A stretch of 64,000 nucleotides of DNA from Virgibacillus necropolis (GTDB lineage: Bacteria > Bacillota > Bacilli > Bacillales > Amphibacillaceae): contig NZ_CP022437.1 in NCBI RefSeq assembly GCF_002224365.1, positions 2,480,001 through 2,544,000 on the forward strand, read 5' to 3'. Position 1 is the stretch's first letter; each line of letters opens with the position of its first letter. Position numbers and translations under genes: made by a program. This document shows, one piece after another, positions 27,405 through 35,484 of the stretch. The notes under the pieces are model-generated. The model had not been told where the DNA came from and made no database searches. It worked only from the letters and a program-made list of their open reading frames with translations.

Positions 27405-27776
27405 GAAAAGCGTAGCGGGCTTGCACAGCGGTGAAATGCGTAAGCAAAAGACCGTAGAGCACACGGTATTTCGTGCTCGGAGTGTCTATTGCTTACGTCA
27501 CGAACCGCTAGCCCGCGTAGCTAGACAAAGAAAAGCGAAGGCGACTGGTTAGAAGCGGACGCATAAGCAAGGAACCGCAGAGCACAAGGGTTTAGTGCTC
27601 GAAGTGTTCATTGCTTATGACGACAGCTTCTAGGAGCCGCAGCTAGCCAAAGAAAAGCGTAGCGGGCTTGCTTAGCGGTGAAATGCGTAAACAAGAGACC
27701 GTAGAGCACATGATCTTTCGTGCTCAGAGTGTCTATTGTTTACGTCACGAACCGCTAGCCCGCGTTACTTGTCAAT
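27405..27776. repeat. Hairpin repeat array upstream of pnp: units A, B, A
   Basis: Three full tandem units start with GAAAAG: A at 27405-27529 (125 bp), B at 27530-27651 (122 bp) and A at 27652-27776 (125 bp). The two A units differ at paired positions: GCGTAAGCAA with TTGCTTACG in the first, GCGTAAACAA with TTGTTTACG in the second. The outer stem GCGGGCT with AGCCCGC is kept in both. The order and orientation match the array downstream of pnp. Confidence 0.88.
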
Positions 27777-27782
27777 GAATAT

Positions 27783-27810
27783 AAAAAAAGCAGGATTTCT
27801 CCCGCTTTTC
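27783..27810 (-). terminator. Intrinsic terminator after rpsO
   Basis: On the minus strand AAAAGCGGG pairs with CCTGCTTTT (one mismatch) around a six-base loop and is followed by a T run, eight bases past the rpsO stop. Confidence 0.85.
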
Positions 27811-27817
27811 AAAGAAT

Positions 27818-28087
27818 TTATCGGCGTAAACCAAGTCTTTTAATTAGTTCGCGATAACGAGTAACATCATTATTACGTAGATAGTTTAGTAAGTTACGAC
27901 GCTTACCAACCATTTTCAATAGACCACGACGTGAATGATGATCTTTTTTGTGTGTACGTAAGTGTTCATTTAACGTTGTGATTTCTGCAGTAAGTACAGC
28001 AATTTGTACTTCTGGAGAACCTGTATCATTTTCATGAACCTTATATTCATTAATGATTTCGTTTTTACGATCTTTTGTGATAGCCAT
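27818..28087 (-). CDS. rpsO: 30S ribosomal protein S15
   Basis: The 89-residue protein ([21 protein letters not shown]) is full length and contains the S15 signature [28 protein letters not shown]. It binds the 16S rRNA central-domain three-way junction early in assembly. The start at 28087 follows AGGAGG by eight bases; the earlier TTG-type extension is rejected. A hairpin 5' of the ribosome binding site could mediate autoregulation, as known for S15 in several bacteria. Confidence 0.98.
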   Translation of the reverse strand: MAITKDRKNEIINEYKVHENDTGSPEVQIAVLTAEITTLNEHLRTHKKDHHSRRGLLKMVGKRRNLLNYLRNNDVTRYRELIKRLGLRR

Positions 28088-28124
28088 TAGGTTCACCTCC
28101 TATTATTATTTCATATCCCCAATT

Positions 28125-28157
28125 CCCTAGCAAACGTCGGAGTGTCGTCTTGCCAAG
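28125..28157 (-). promoter_or_regulatory. Candidate S15 autoregulatory leader hairpin
   Basis: In the minus-strand leader CTTGGCAA pairs with TTGCTAGG (with G-U pairs), and ACG with CGT inside, around a short loop. It lies about 40 bases before the rpsO start. S15 represses its own mRNA in Bacillus relatives; this particular structure as the target is an inference. Confidence 0.35.
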
Positions 28158-28232
28158 CAATGGTTTTACGATGTTAAGCGTACATCTAATTAGACAAAAT
28201 TGCAAGTAATACATACAAAAAGAAAAGAATAC

Positions 28233-29171
28233 TTAGCAGGAGAAATAATGACGTATTTGTTTTTCATCCATTTTGATATGTTCAATCAGCTCATTAACGC
28301 CATTGAATTTCTTTTCGTCACGTATAAATTTACACCACTCAAGTTGTAGTTCTTCACCATATAGATCATTGGAGTAATCAAAAATGTTTACTTCCAATGT
28401 TGGTTTTTTCTCATTATCTTTAAATGTCGGTTTAACACCTAAATTAGCCATTCCTTCATACACTTCACCTTTGTATAGAACTTTTACCGCATATACGCCA
28501 ATCTTTGGTAACAATGCTTCTGAACTTACTTGCATGTTTGCAGTAGGAAAACCAATCGTTCGGCCGCGCTTATCTCCTTCAATCACTGTTCCGTATACGG
28601 ATAATTTTCTACCAAGGTATTCATTCACTTTTTCTACATCACCTTTTGATAAAAGCGAACGAATTTTAGTAGAACTAACCTTTTCATTCTCGAGTTCTAC
28701 TTTTTCAATTATCGTGTAATCAAACGCACCCCTTGCATGTGAATGGATAATATTCATGTTCCCTTCACCTTTGTGACCATATGAGAAATCAAATCCGGCG
28801 ACAACGTGCTGAATATTTAGTCCAATGATAAAGTGATCAATAAATTCCTGAGGACTTATCGATGCAAGCTTTTTTGAAAAAGTAATAATATACAATCTAT
28901 CAACATTCATTTGTTGTAAAATTTCTTGCTTTTCTCGAAGTGGTGTAATGTACTCCACGTGTACAGTCTCTTTTTTTAATACAACCGATGGATGTGGGTG
29001 AAATGTAATAACCGCACTTTCCATTTTTGATTCCTTCGCTTTTGTTACAGCAGTTTGAATTACCTTCTGATGGCCCTTATGTATGCCATCAAAAAAACCA
29101 ATTGCTGCTACCGTTTTTGGAAGCTCCTCCAATACTAATGTGTGTGGATATGTTAATTCAATGGTTCTCAT
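28233..29171 (-). CDS. ribF: Bifunctional riboflavin kinase / FAD synthetase
   Basis: A 312-residue enzyme converting riboflavin to FMN and then FAD. The N-terminal adenylyltransferase domain has GFFDGIHKGHQKVI and FSYGHKGEGN; the C-terminal kinase has KRGRTIGFPTAN. GGTG lies about six bases before the ATG at 29171; a start at 29201 would extend into truB and is not conserved. Called ribC in B. subtilis, where the order truB-ribC-rpsO is the same. It lies 22 bases from truB. Confidence 0.96.
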   Translation of the reverse strand: MRTIELTYPHTLVLEELPKTVAAIGFFDGIHKGHQKVIQTAVTKAKESKMESAVITFHPHPSVVLKKETVHVEYITPLREKQEILQQMNVDRLYIITFSKKLASISPQEFIDHFIIGLNIQHVVAGFDFSYGHKGEGNMNIIHSHARGAFDYTIIEKVELENEKVSSTKIRSLLSKGDVEKVNEYLGRKLSVYGTVIEGDKRGRTIGFPTANMQVSSEALLPKIGVYAVKVLYKGEVYEGMANLGVKPTFKDNEKKPTLEVNIFDYSNDLYGEELQLEWCKFIRDEKKFNGVNELIEHIKMDEKQIRHYFSC

Positions 29172-29193
29172 CTTTTTCACCTTCACTTTTTTA

Positions 29194-30087
29194 TCATCCA
29201 TCTAAAGGAAAAACTCGTACTGGTTTGATTTGATCTGAATTATCAGGATGTTCTTGATAGATCGCTAGTATTTCCTTCTGATACAAAATAATAAATGGAT
29301 TTGTTTTTAAGTTTATCATAGGTTTCGGAAGTTTTTGACCAAAAAGAACTTTTTTGCTCACTTCTTCGTTAACCGAATAGTGATCCAAGTGTGATAACCC
29401 TCTAATTATTGGTAATAGTAGGTCTGTATGCTGCTGCAGTTTTTCTTTTTCTTCTAATTGTTCGAAGGTAACTGTGTCTTCTACGGAAAAAGAGCCTGTT
29501 TCCGTTCTCATCAAATCAGACATGTGTGCGGGATAACCAAGAGCTTTACCAATATCCACGCACAATGTTCGAATATATGTACCTTTCGAGCAAGTAATTT
29601 TGAGTTTTATTCGGTTTTCTTTTATGTCTATTAATTGTAGTTGTTCGATATTTACTTTTCTTTTTGGGCGGTCAACTGTTTCGTTAGCACGCGCATATTC
29701 ATACAGCTTTTTTCCATTAACCTTTACAGCCGAAAACATTGGTGGAACTTGAACGATTTGTCCTTTAAATCTATTTAATACTGTTTCAATTTCCTCATGC
29801 GAAGGTATCCATATAACTTCTTTTTGTTCGATAATCTTGCCATGTGCATCTTCCGTGTCAGTTGTACTGCCCAGTTTAAGCTCGGCTATGTATACTTTTT
29901 TCGTATCAGTTAAATAGGGAACAATTTTTGTGGCCTGCCCAATGCAGATAGGAAGAACTCCTTCTACTTCTGGATCCAGTGTCCCTGTATGCCCGACCTT
30001 TTTTGTTCGGAATAATCTTCTGATTTTCGCCACGCAATCATGTGATGTCATCCCTCTAGGCTTCCATAATGGTAATATGCCATTCAT
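29194..30087 (-). CDS. truB: tRNA pseudouridine-55 synthase
   Basis: A 297-residue enzyme that makes pseudouridine 55 in the T arm of tRNAs. The catalytic aspartate is in GHTGTLDPEVEGVLP, and the other family motifs CSKGTYIRTL and KKLYEYAR are present. GGAGG precedes the ATG. It is preceded by the terminator that closes the rimP-rbfA operon, so it probably starts a truB-ribF unit with a promoter not clearly recognised here. Confidence 0.97.
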   Translation of the reverse strand: MNGILPLWKPRGMTSHDCVAKIRRLFRTKKVGHTGTLDPEVEGVLPICIGQATKIVPYLTDTKKVYIAELKLGSTTDTEDAHGKIIEQKEVIWIPSHEEIETVLNRFKGQIVQVPPMFSAVKVNGKKLYEYARANETVDRPKRKVNIEQLQLIDIKENRIKLKITCSKGTYIRTLCVDIGKALGYPAHMSDLMRTETGSFSVEDTVTFEQLEEKEKLQQHTDLLLPIIRGLSHLDHYSVNEEVSKKVLFGQKLPKPMINLKTNPFIILYQKEILAIYQEHPDNSDQIKPVRVFPLDG

Positions 30088-30159
30088 TGAATTGCCTCCA
30101 TATTCTTATAATCGTGAAAGCTACCGCTTTTTTTGAAATTTTCAACATATAATACAAGG

Positions 30160-30196
30160 AAAAATCTGACCCTGCTTAGTTGTACAGGTGTCAGAT
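30160..30196 (-). terminator. Intrinsic terminator after rbfA
   Basis: On the minus strand ATCTGAC.CCTG pairs with CAGG.TCAGAT (one mismatched pair) and is followed by TTTTT. It ends the nusA-infB operon. Confidence 0.9.
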
Positions 30197-30215
30197 CTCC
30201 AATTTATTTCACTCA

Positions 30216-30560
30216 TTACTTTTTATTCAAATCGCGCAATATACCTTCAATTCGGTTGCCGTATTCCAGTGCTTCATCAAATTCGAAAACAAGCTCTGGT
30301 GTTTTACGCAAACGAATTCTTTGCCCAATCTCGGACCGAATGAAGCCCTTAGCTTTTGCCAAACCCACTAACGTTTCATGTTTTTGTTTTTCATCTCCTA
30401 GCACAGAGATGAAAATTTTCGCTTGTTGCAAATCACCTGTTACCTCAACATCTGTAACAGTAACAAAACCCACACGTGGATCTTTTAGTTTACGAGTAAT
30501 AATTTGACCGAGTTCCTTTTTCATTTGTTCGGCAACACGATTTGCACGCACTTCACTCAT
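30216..30560 (-). CDS. rbfA: 30S ribosome-binding factor A
   Basis: A 114-residue KH-like protein required for late 16S rRNA processing and cold adaptation ([37 protein letters not shown]). GAGGTGAC lies seven bases before the ATG at 30560; the GTG four codons earlier lies within that site. It is the last gene of the operon before a strong terminator. Length is usual for the family. Confidence 0.97.
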   Translation of the reverse strand: MSEVRANRVAEQMKKELGQIITRKLKDPRVGFVTVTDVEVTGDLQQAKIFISVLGDEKQKHETLVGLAKAKGFIRSEIGQRIRLRKTPELVFEFDEALEYGNRIEGILRDLNKK

Positions 30561-30642
30561 AATTACAGTCACCTCTTAATTTAATACGAGACATAATGTT
30601 TTTCAAAACGACAGTCATCATTTTTATCATACTTAGTAAAGA

Positions 30643-30921
30643 TTATATTCTTTCAACATGCGTAATGGTACGTTCCATTTCGGAATAGGTATCCATCACG
30701 CGAAATACTTCTTGGATAATTTGTTCTGCGTGTGTATAACTAGTAGAAATGGTTACTATTCCAATTTTAGTTCGTTGCCACAAATCATGATAATCAAGTT
30801 CTGTAAGTGCTACATTAAAATCTTTCCTTAGTTTATTCATAATCTTTTTCAGTACAGAACGCTTATCTTTTAGTGAATGCGAGTTATACAACATACATTC
30901 TATTTCTGCAATTACGATCAT
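30643..30921 (-). CDS. ylxP: DUF503 protein YlxP
   Basis: A 92-residue protein of the DUF503 family ([27 protein letters not shown]), conserved between infB and rbfA in Firmicutes and of uncertain function, possibly ribosome assembly. Its ATG overlaps the infB stop by four bases (ATGA), with only a weak ribosome binding site, so it depends on translational coupling. Confidence 0.95.
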   Translation of the reverse strand: MIVIAEIECMLYNSHSLKDKRSVLKKIMNKLRKDFNVALTELDYHDLWQRTKIGIVTISTSYTHAEQIIQEVFRVMDTYSEMERTITHVERI

Positions 30922-33035
30922 TTGCGTTCGATTTCTTGCATGACATAAGCTTCAATTATATCGCCTTCTTTGATATCGTTAAATTTCTCAACGGTAATAC
31001 CACATTCGTAGCCTTGTGCTACCTCCTTGGCATCATCCTTAAAACGCTTTAACGTATCTAATTCACCCTCGAATTGAACAACACCATCGCGAATGACACG
31101 TACTCCTGAGTTACGTGTGATCTTACCATCTATCACATAACTTCCAGCGATTGTTCCAATTTTTGAAACCTTGAAGATTTCACGCACTTCAGCCTGACCA
31201 ATAACTTTTTCTTCATATTCTGGATCAAGCATGCCTTTCATTGCAGATTCTACTTCTTCAATTGCATTGTATATGACACGATGCAAACGTACATCTACTT
31301 TTTCAGATTCTGCAGTCTTATTAGCATTAACATCCGGACGCACATTAAACCCAATTACAATCGCATTTGATGCTGAAGCAAGTATGATATCGGATTCCGT
31401 TATTGCCCCAACACCTGTATGAATAATTTTAATCTTGACACCTTCTACTTCAATTTTTCGAAGGGAAGCTGCTAATGCTTCAACTGATCCTTGAACGTCA
31501 GCCTTAATAATAATGTTAATTTCTTTCATTTGACCTTGTTTAATTTGTTCAAATAAATCGTCTAAACTAACCTTTGTTTGTTCGCCACGGTTTTCTTGAA
31601 TATGCTTCTGTTGACGAGCTTCACCAATTTGACGTGATTTTTTCTCATCATCAAACACAAGAAATTGATCACCAGCTTGAGGTACATCATTCAATCCAGT
31701 TACTTCTACAGGCATTGACGGACCAGCTTCATCTACACGTTTACCAATGTCATTTACCATCGCACGGATTCGGCCGAACGTATTTCCGACAACAATAGAA
31801 TCCCCTACCCGTAATGTACCATTTTGAACGAGTAACGTTGAGACTGAGCCTCGACCTTTATCAAGTTGAGCATCGATAACTGTACCAAATGCATTTGAGT
31901 TTGGATTTGCTTTTAACTCTTCCACTTCAGATACGAGCAATATCATTTCTAATAAGTCATCGATTCCTTCTCGCTTAACGGCAGAAAGTTGAACGAAAAT
32001 AGTATCTCCGCCCCAATCCTCTGGAACAAGTTCATATTCTGTTAACTCTTGCATAACACGATCAGGATTCGCGCCCTCTTTATCCATTTTATTTACAGCA
32101 ATAATAATTGGTACTTCAGCTGCTTTTGCGTGATTAATTGCTTCAACCGTTTGTGGCATTACACCATCGTCGGCTGCTACAACCAAGACAGCAATATCCG
32201 TAACTTGTGCTCCTCTAGAACGCATACTTGTAAATGCCGCATGACCAGGAGTATCTAAAAATGTTACTTTTTTTCCATCATTTTCAACTTGGTAAGCCCC
32301 AATATGTTGCGTAATTCCGCCCGCTTCACCTTCTGTTACTTTTGTATGACGAATGGAATCAAGCAACGTCGTCTTACCATGGTCAACATGTCCCATTATG
32401 GTAACTACAGCTGGACGTTCTTTTAGCTCATTTTTGTTATCTTCCTGTATATACTTATCAAAATTTGTATCTTCTAAAATAATTTCCTTTTCAACTGCGA
32501 CATCAAGATCACCACAAATCAATTCAACCGTATCATCATCGAGGTTTTGATTTTTCGTAGCCATTACACCCAGACCCATCAACTTTTTGATGATTTCCGC
32601 TTCTTTTTTATTCAATTTTGCAGCAAGCTCACTTACCGTTAATGTTTCATTATATTTAATTTCTTTTGGCATTTCTTTTACAACTGGTTGGCGCTTTGGA
32701 GCTAGGTTGTTATTACCTTTTTTATTTCGATGTTTATTTGATTGATTTCTGTTGTTTGGTTGATTTCGATTATTTTTTTGGTTCGATTGATTGTTTGAAG
32801 GCTTCCCTTTATTCTCTTGATTTTTTACATTTTTATTCTCAGGTTTCTTATTCATAGTAGATGTACTTGATTGTTGCTTAGGTTTAAATTTATCATCTAG
32901 CTTACCTTTTATATCGTCTGAAATAGTAGACATGTGATTAGAGACTTCTACATTTAATTCCTTTAACTTTTGAATGACATCTTTGCTTGTCGTATTTTGT
33001 TTTTTAGCATATTCATATACGCGCATTTTAGTCAT
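30918..33035 (-). CDS. infB: Translation initiation factor IF-2
   Basis: A 705-residue GTPase that brings initiator tRNA to the 30S subunit. The N-terminus ([20 protein letters not shown]) has the IF2_N fold, followed by an Asn/Lys/Gln-rich flexible linker (about 55-115), the G domain with [20 protein letters not shown] and NKMDKEG, then domains II, III and IV. GGGGGTGA precedes the ATG at 33035. The length is close to the 716 residues of B. subtilis IF-2. It is tightly packed in the rimP-nusA-ylxR-ylxQ-infB-ylxP-rbfA operon. Confidence 0.98.
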   Translation of the reverse strand: MTKMRVYEYAKKQNTTSKDVIQKLKELNVEVSNHMSTISDDIKGKLDDKFKPKQQSSTSTMNKKPENKNVKNQENKGKPSNNQSNQKNNRNQPNNRNQSNKHRNKKGNNNLAPKRQPVVKEMPKEIKYNETLTVSELAAKLNKKEAEIIKKLMGLGVMATKNQNLDDDTVELICGDLDVAVEKEIILEDTNFDKYIQEDNKNELKERPAVVTIMGHVDHGKTTLLDSIRHTKVTEGEAGGITQHIGAYQVENDGKKVTFLDTPGHAAFTSMRSRGAQVTDIAVLVVAADDGVMPQTVEAINHAKAAEVPIIIAVNKMDKEGANPDRVMQELTEYELVPEDWGGDTIFVQLSAVKREGIDDLLEMILLVSEVEELKANPNSNAFGTVIDAQLDKGRGSVSTLLVQNGTLRVGDSIVVGNTFGRIRAMVNDIGKRVDEAGPSMPVEVTGLNDVPQAGDQFLVFDDEKKSRQIGEARQQKHIQENRGEQTKVSLDDLFEQIKQGQMKEINIIIKADVQGSVEALAASLRKIEVEGVKIKIIHTGVGAITESDIILASASNAIVIGFNVRPDVNANKTAESEKVDVRLHRVIYNAIEEVESAMKGMLDPEYEEKVIGQAEVREIFKVSKIGTIAGSYVIDGKITRNSGVRVIRDGVVQFEGELDTLKRFKDDAKEVAQGYECGITVEKFNDIKEGDIIEAYVMQEIERK

Positions 33036-33039
33036 ACGT

Positions 33040-33351
33040 TCACCCCCGAATAGAATTATCGAGTAACGACTTTATCTTAGCGGCAAAACCTGCATCTAAA
33101 ATTGCAATTGCTACTCTTTCTGATTTACCAATAGCGTTTGACAATGTTTCCTTGTCATCAACTATTCGTAAAGGTACTTCATACGTATTGCATTTATCTG
33201 TAATCTTTTTTCTTGTTTGTGGGCCAGTATTGTTTGCCAATAAAACAAGTTTTGCCCGTTTCTTTTTTATATCTTTTACAACCTCTTCACCAAGCGAGCA
33301 TTTTCTTGCGCTATATGCTAGGCCAATCATATTTAAATAATTATTTTTCAT
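33040..33351 (-). CDS. ylxQ: L7Ae-family RNA-binding protein YlxQ
   Basis: A 103-residue protein of the L7Ae/L30e/YlxQ family, a K-turn RNA-binding fold ([20 protein letters not shown]). Cellular role not established. It overlaps the end of ylxR by 11 bases, which indicates coupled translation, and its own ribosome binding site (GGAAAT) is weak. Confidence 0.93.
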   Translation of the reverse strand: MKNNYLNMIGLAYSARKCSLGEEVVKDIKKKRAKLVLLANNTGPQTRKKITDKCNTYEVPLRIVDDKETLSNAIGKSERVAIAILDAGFAAKIKSLLDNSIRG

Positions 33352-33622
33352 GATTATTTCCAGAAATTAATCGCTTAAGTTCTTCAAAAATGGAAGGATC
33401 AATTTGGGTATTTAAATGGCGGTTTAACATACTATTTTTTTCAGCTTTTTCAATAACACTTAAATCTCTTGACAAATATGCTCCACGGCCATTTTTCTTT
33501 CCTGTTTCATCCACGAAAACTTCTCCATCTTTATTACGAACAATCCGGATCAGTTCTTTTTTAGGTTTCATTTCATTTGTTACAACACATTTGCGCTGAG
33601 GAGTTTTTCTTGTTTGTCCCAT
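33341..33622 (-). CDS. ylxR: DUF448 protein YlxR
   Basis: A 93-residue basic protein (MGQTRKTPQRKCVVTNEMKP) of the YlxR/DUF448 family with the conserved GRGAYLSR motif. It is a putative nucleic-acid-binding protein of the nusA operon; B. subtilis YlxR (RnpM) has been linked to RNase P regulation and gene expression. AGGAGG precedes the ATG. It lies 12 bases after nusA. Confidence 0.94.
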   Translation of the reverse strand: MGQTRKTPQRKCVVTNEMKPKKELIRIVRNKDGEVFVDETGKKNGRGAYLSRDLSVIEKAEKNSMLNRHLNTQIDPSIFEELKRLISGNNHEK

Positions 33623-33634
33623 CAGTAATCCTCC

Positions 33635-34744
33635 TTATTCAAACAGTTCTTCATCTTCGTCAGAATAAGTGCTATTCTCATCATCAGTTGAATGATTCAA
33701 TAATCCTTCTTCAAGTGCTTCAGATTCACTTTTAATATCAATTTTCCAACCAGTAAGTTTTGCAGCTAAACGAGCGTTTTGTCCACGCTTACCAATTGCA
33801 AGTGATAATTGATAATCAGGTACAATAACTGTTGTCGCCTTCGCTTCCTCATCAATAAGCACAGCAACTACCTTTGAAGGACTCAACGCGTTAGAAACAT
33901 AAACTTCAGGATCTTCTGACCATTCTACAACATCAATTTTTTCACCTTTAAGCTCATTTACAATCGCTTGCACACGTTGTCCTCTTTGACCTACACATGA
34001 GCCAACAGGATCAATTTCTGGGTCACTCGCATAGACAGATAGTTTAGAGCGGTCTCCGGCCTCACGTGCAACTGACTTAATTTCAACAGTGCCATCATAT
34101 ATTTCAGGTACTTCCATTTCAAATAATCGTTTAAGTAGTCCTGGGTGTGATCTAGAAACATAGATTTGTGGACCTTTGCTCGTATTCTCCACTTTCGTAA
34201 CAAAAACCTTTAAACGATCATGGACATTGTATTCCTCAACTGACATCTGTTCAGCTTCCGGTAATTTGGCCTCAACTTTTCCTAAGTTCACATAGACAAA
34301 CCGTGGATCTAGACGTTGGATAATTCCAGTCATTACATCTTCTTCCCGGTCTGCATATTCACTAAAAATTACGCCACGCTCAGCTTCGCGAACTCGCTGT
34401 GTAACTACCTGTTTTGCGGCTTGAGCAGCAATTCTCCCAAAATCTTTTGGTGTTACCTCAATTTCAATAACATCCTCAATTCCATAGTTTGGATCTATTT
34501 GCTTAGCCTCTGCTAGGGAGATTTCTTCTTGTATATCTTCTGCTTCTTCTACAACTGTTTTTCTTGAAAATACTCGCATTGTTCCTGCATTCTCATCTAA
34601 ATCAACTCGCACATTGGATGCTGATTTAAAGTTTTTCTTATAAGCAGAAATCAAAGCTGCTTCAAGTGCTTCTAATAATATCTCTTTATTAATACCTTTT
34701 TCCTTTTCCAAATAATCAATCGCATCAAACAACTGACTGCTCAC
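33635..34744 (-). CDS. nusA: Transcription termination/antitermination factor NusA
   Basis: A 369-residue RNA polymerase-associated factor. It has the N-terminal polymerase-binding domain (1-125), an S1 domain (about 135-200), two KH domains ([15 protein letters not shown] and [19 protein letters not shown]) and a short acidic tail. Firmicute NusA lacks the C-terminal acidic repeats of E. coli, as here. It stimulates pausing and intrinsic termination, and B. subtilis NusA autoregulates through a terminator in the operon leader; the leader here has suitable hairpins. Confidence 0.97.
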   Translation of the reverse strand: MSSQLFDAIDYLEKEKGINKEILLEALEAALISAYKKNFKSASNVRVDLDENAGTMRVFSRKTVVEEAEDIQEEISLAEAKQIDPNYGIEDVIEIEVTPKDFGRIAAQAAKQVVTQRVREAERGVIFSEYADREEDVMTGIIQRLDPRFVYVNLGKVEAKLPEAEQMSVEEYNVHDRLKVFVTKVENTSKGPQIYVSRSHPGLLKRLFEMEVPEIYDGTVEIKSVAREAGDRSKLSVYASDPEIDPVGSCVGQRGQRVQAIVNELKGEKIDVVEWSEDPEVYVSNALSPSKVVAVLIDEEAKATTVIVPDYQLSLAIGKRGQNARLAAKLTGWKIDIKSESEALEEGLLNHSTDDENSTYSDEDEELFE

Positions 34745-34758
34745 TATTCTTTTCCCCC

Positions 34759-35229
34759 TTATAACGTAACTGCTATTCTTGCTTTAGCTATTTTATTAAA
34801 TGGAATTTCAACTACTTTTCGTCTAGTTTTCACTTTGTATTCTATACTTGCGCTATTATTAGTGAAATCTTTTAGTGTTCCTTCATACTCTTTCGCACCA
34901 TCAATAGGTTCATATAGCTTTACAAAAACATTTTTATTTAGATTTTTTTCAAAATCTGCCTCTGTTTTCAGTGGACGTTCTACACCAGGAGATGAAACTT
35001 CTAGAAAATAAGCATCTGTGACTGGATCTGTTTCATCTAATTTCTCGCTTAACTGCTCGGAAACCTCTCCACACTCAGCTATATCAATTCCACCTTCTTT
35101 ATCAATGTAAACACGTAGAAACCAATTTTTACCTTCTTTTACATATTCAACATCGACTAACTCTAAATTTTTTTCTTCTAAAATAGGTTGTAGCAGATTT
35201 TCAGTATTTTTAATAACTTGGGAACTCAA
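34759..35229 (-). CDS. rimP: Ribosome maturation factor RimP
   Basis: A 156-residue protein (YlxS family) needed for 30S maturation. The start MSSQVIKNTENLLQPIL uses a TTG codon with GAGGAGGGG upstream. The family motif LEVSSPGVERPLK and the C-terminal Sm-like barrel are present. It is the first gene of the nusA-infB operon, behind a leader of nearly 200 bases that contains two terminator-like hairpins. Confidence 0.95.
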   Translation of the reverse strand: MSSQVIKNTENLLQPILEEKNLELVDVEYVKEGKNWFLRVYIDKEGGIDIAECGEVSEQLSEKLDETDPVTDAYFLEVSSPGVERPLKTEADFEKNLNKNVFVKLYEPIDGAKEYEGTLKDFTNNSASIEYKVKTRRKVVEIPFNKIAKARIAVTL

Positions 35230-35321
35230 GGGACACCCCTCCTCTATTCAGTTGTAGTTATTTCTTATTATGAACAAAACTACCAATTTTCATTTCAATC
35301 CTTTTGTTTTTTTCAAAATAA

Positions 35322-35349
35322 ACCCCTTGCCTGATAATGTGGCAAGGGG
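35322..35349 (-). terminator. Terminator-like hairpin in the rimP leader
   Basis: On the minus strand CCCCTTGCC pairs exactly with GGCAAGGGG around a ten-base loop and is followed by TTTATTTTG. It lies between the rimP promoter candidate and the rimP start, so it is a possible NusA-sensitive attenuator rather than only a polC terminator. Confidence 0.65.
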
Positions 35350-35376
35350 ATTCGCTAAAGTAGGATGGTAATGAAG

Positions 35377-35405
35377 AAAGAGTGGGGGGTTCCCACTCTT
35401 TTTAC
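35377..35405 (-). terminator. Terminator-like hairpin downstream of polC
   Basis: AAAGAGTGGG pairs with CCCACTCTTT around a short loop. The minus-strand transcript then has TTTCTTC, a weak T tract. It may end polC transcription and also lies in the leader of rimP if the promoter at 35432-35460 is active. Confidence 0.65.
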
Positions 35406-35431
35406 CGTTCGTATCATTTCTTACCCTTAAA

Positions 35432-35460
35432 ACTATATCACACTTCCATCCCTGAAGCAA
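35432..35460 (-). promoter_or_regulatory. Promoter candidate for the rimP-nusA-infB operon
   Basis: The minus strand has TTGCTT (35455-35460), a 17-base spacer and TGATATAGT, an extended -10 (TATAGT at 35432-35437). It starts 25 bases past the polC stop codon and would give a leader of about 200 bases. Confidence 0.65.
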
Positions 35461-35484
35461 GAGAACCGTGATTGATAAAGGTTT

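Larger units (their letters stand above)
27358..27817. other. Gene-free 460-bp stretch between pnp and rpsO
   Basis: It holds the pnp promoter (27373-27401), a three-unit hairpin repeat array (27405-27776) and the rpsO terminator (27783-27810). No coding sequence was recognised. Confidence 0.8.

Noticed and set aside
24856-27776. Possible CRISPR array around pnp
   Set aside because: The repeat units are 122-125 bp, adjoin without unique spacers, are palindromic, and no cas gene is present.
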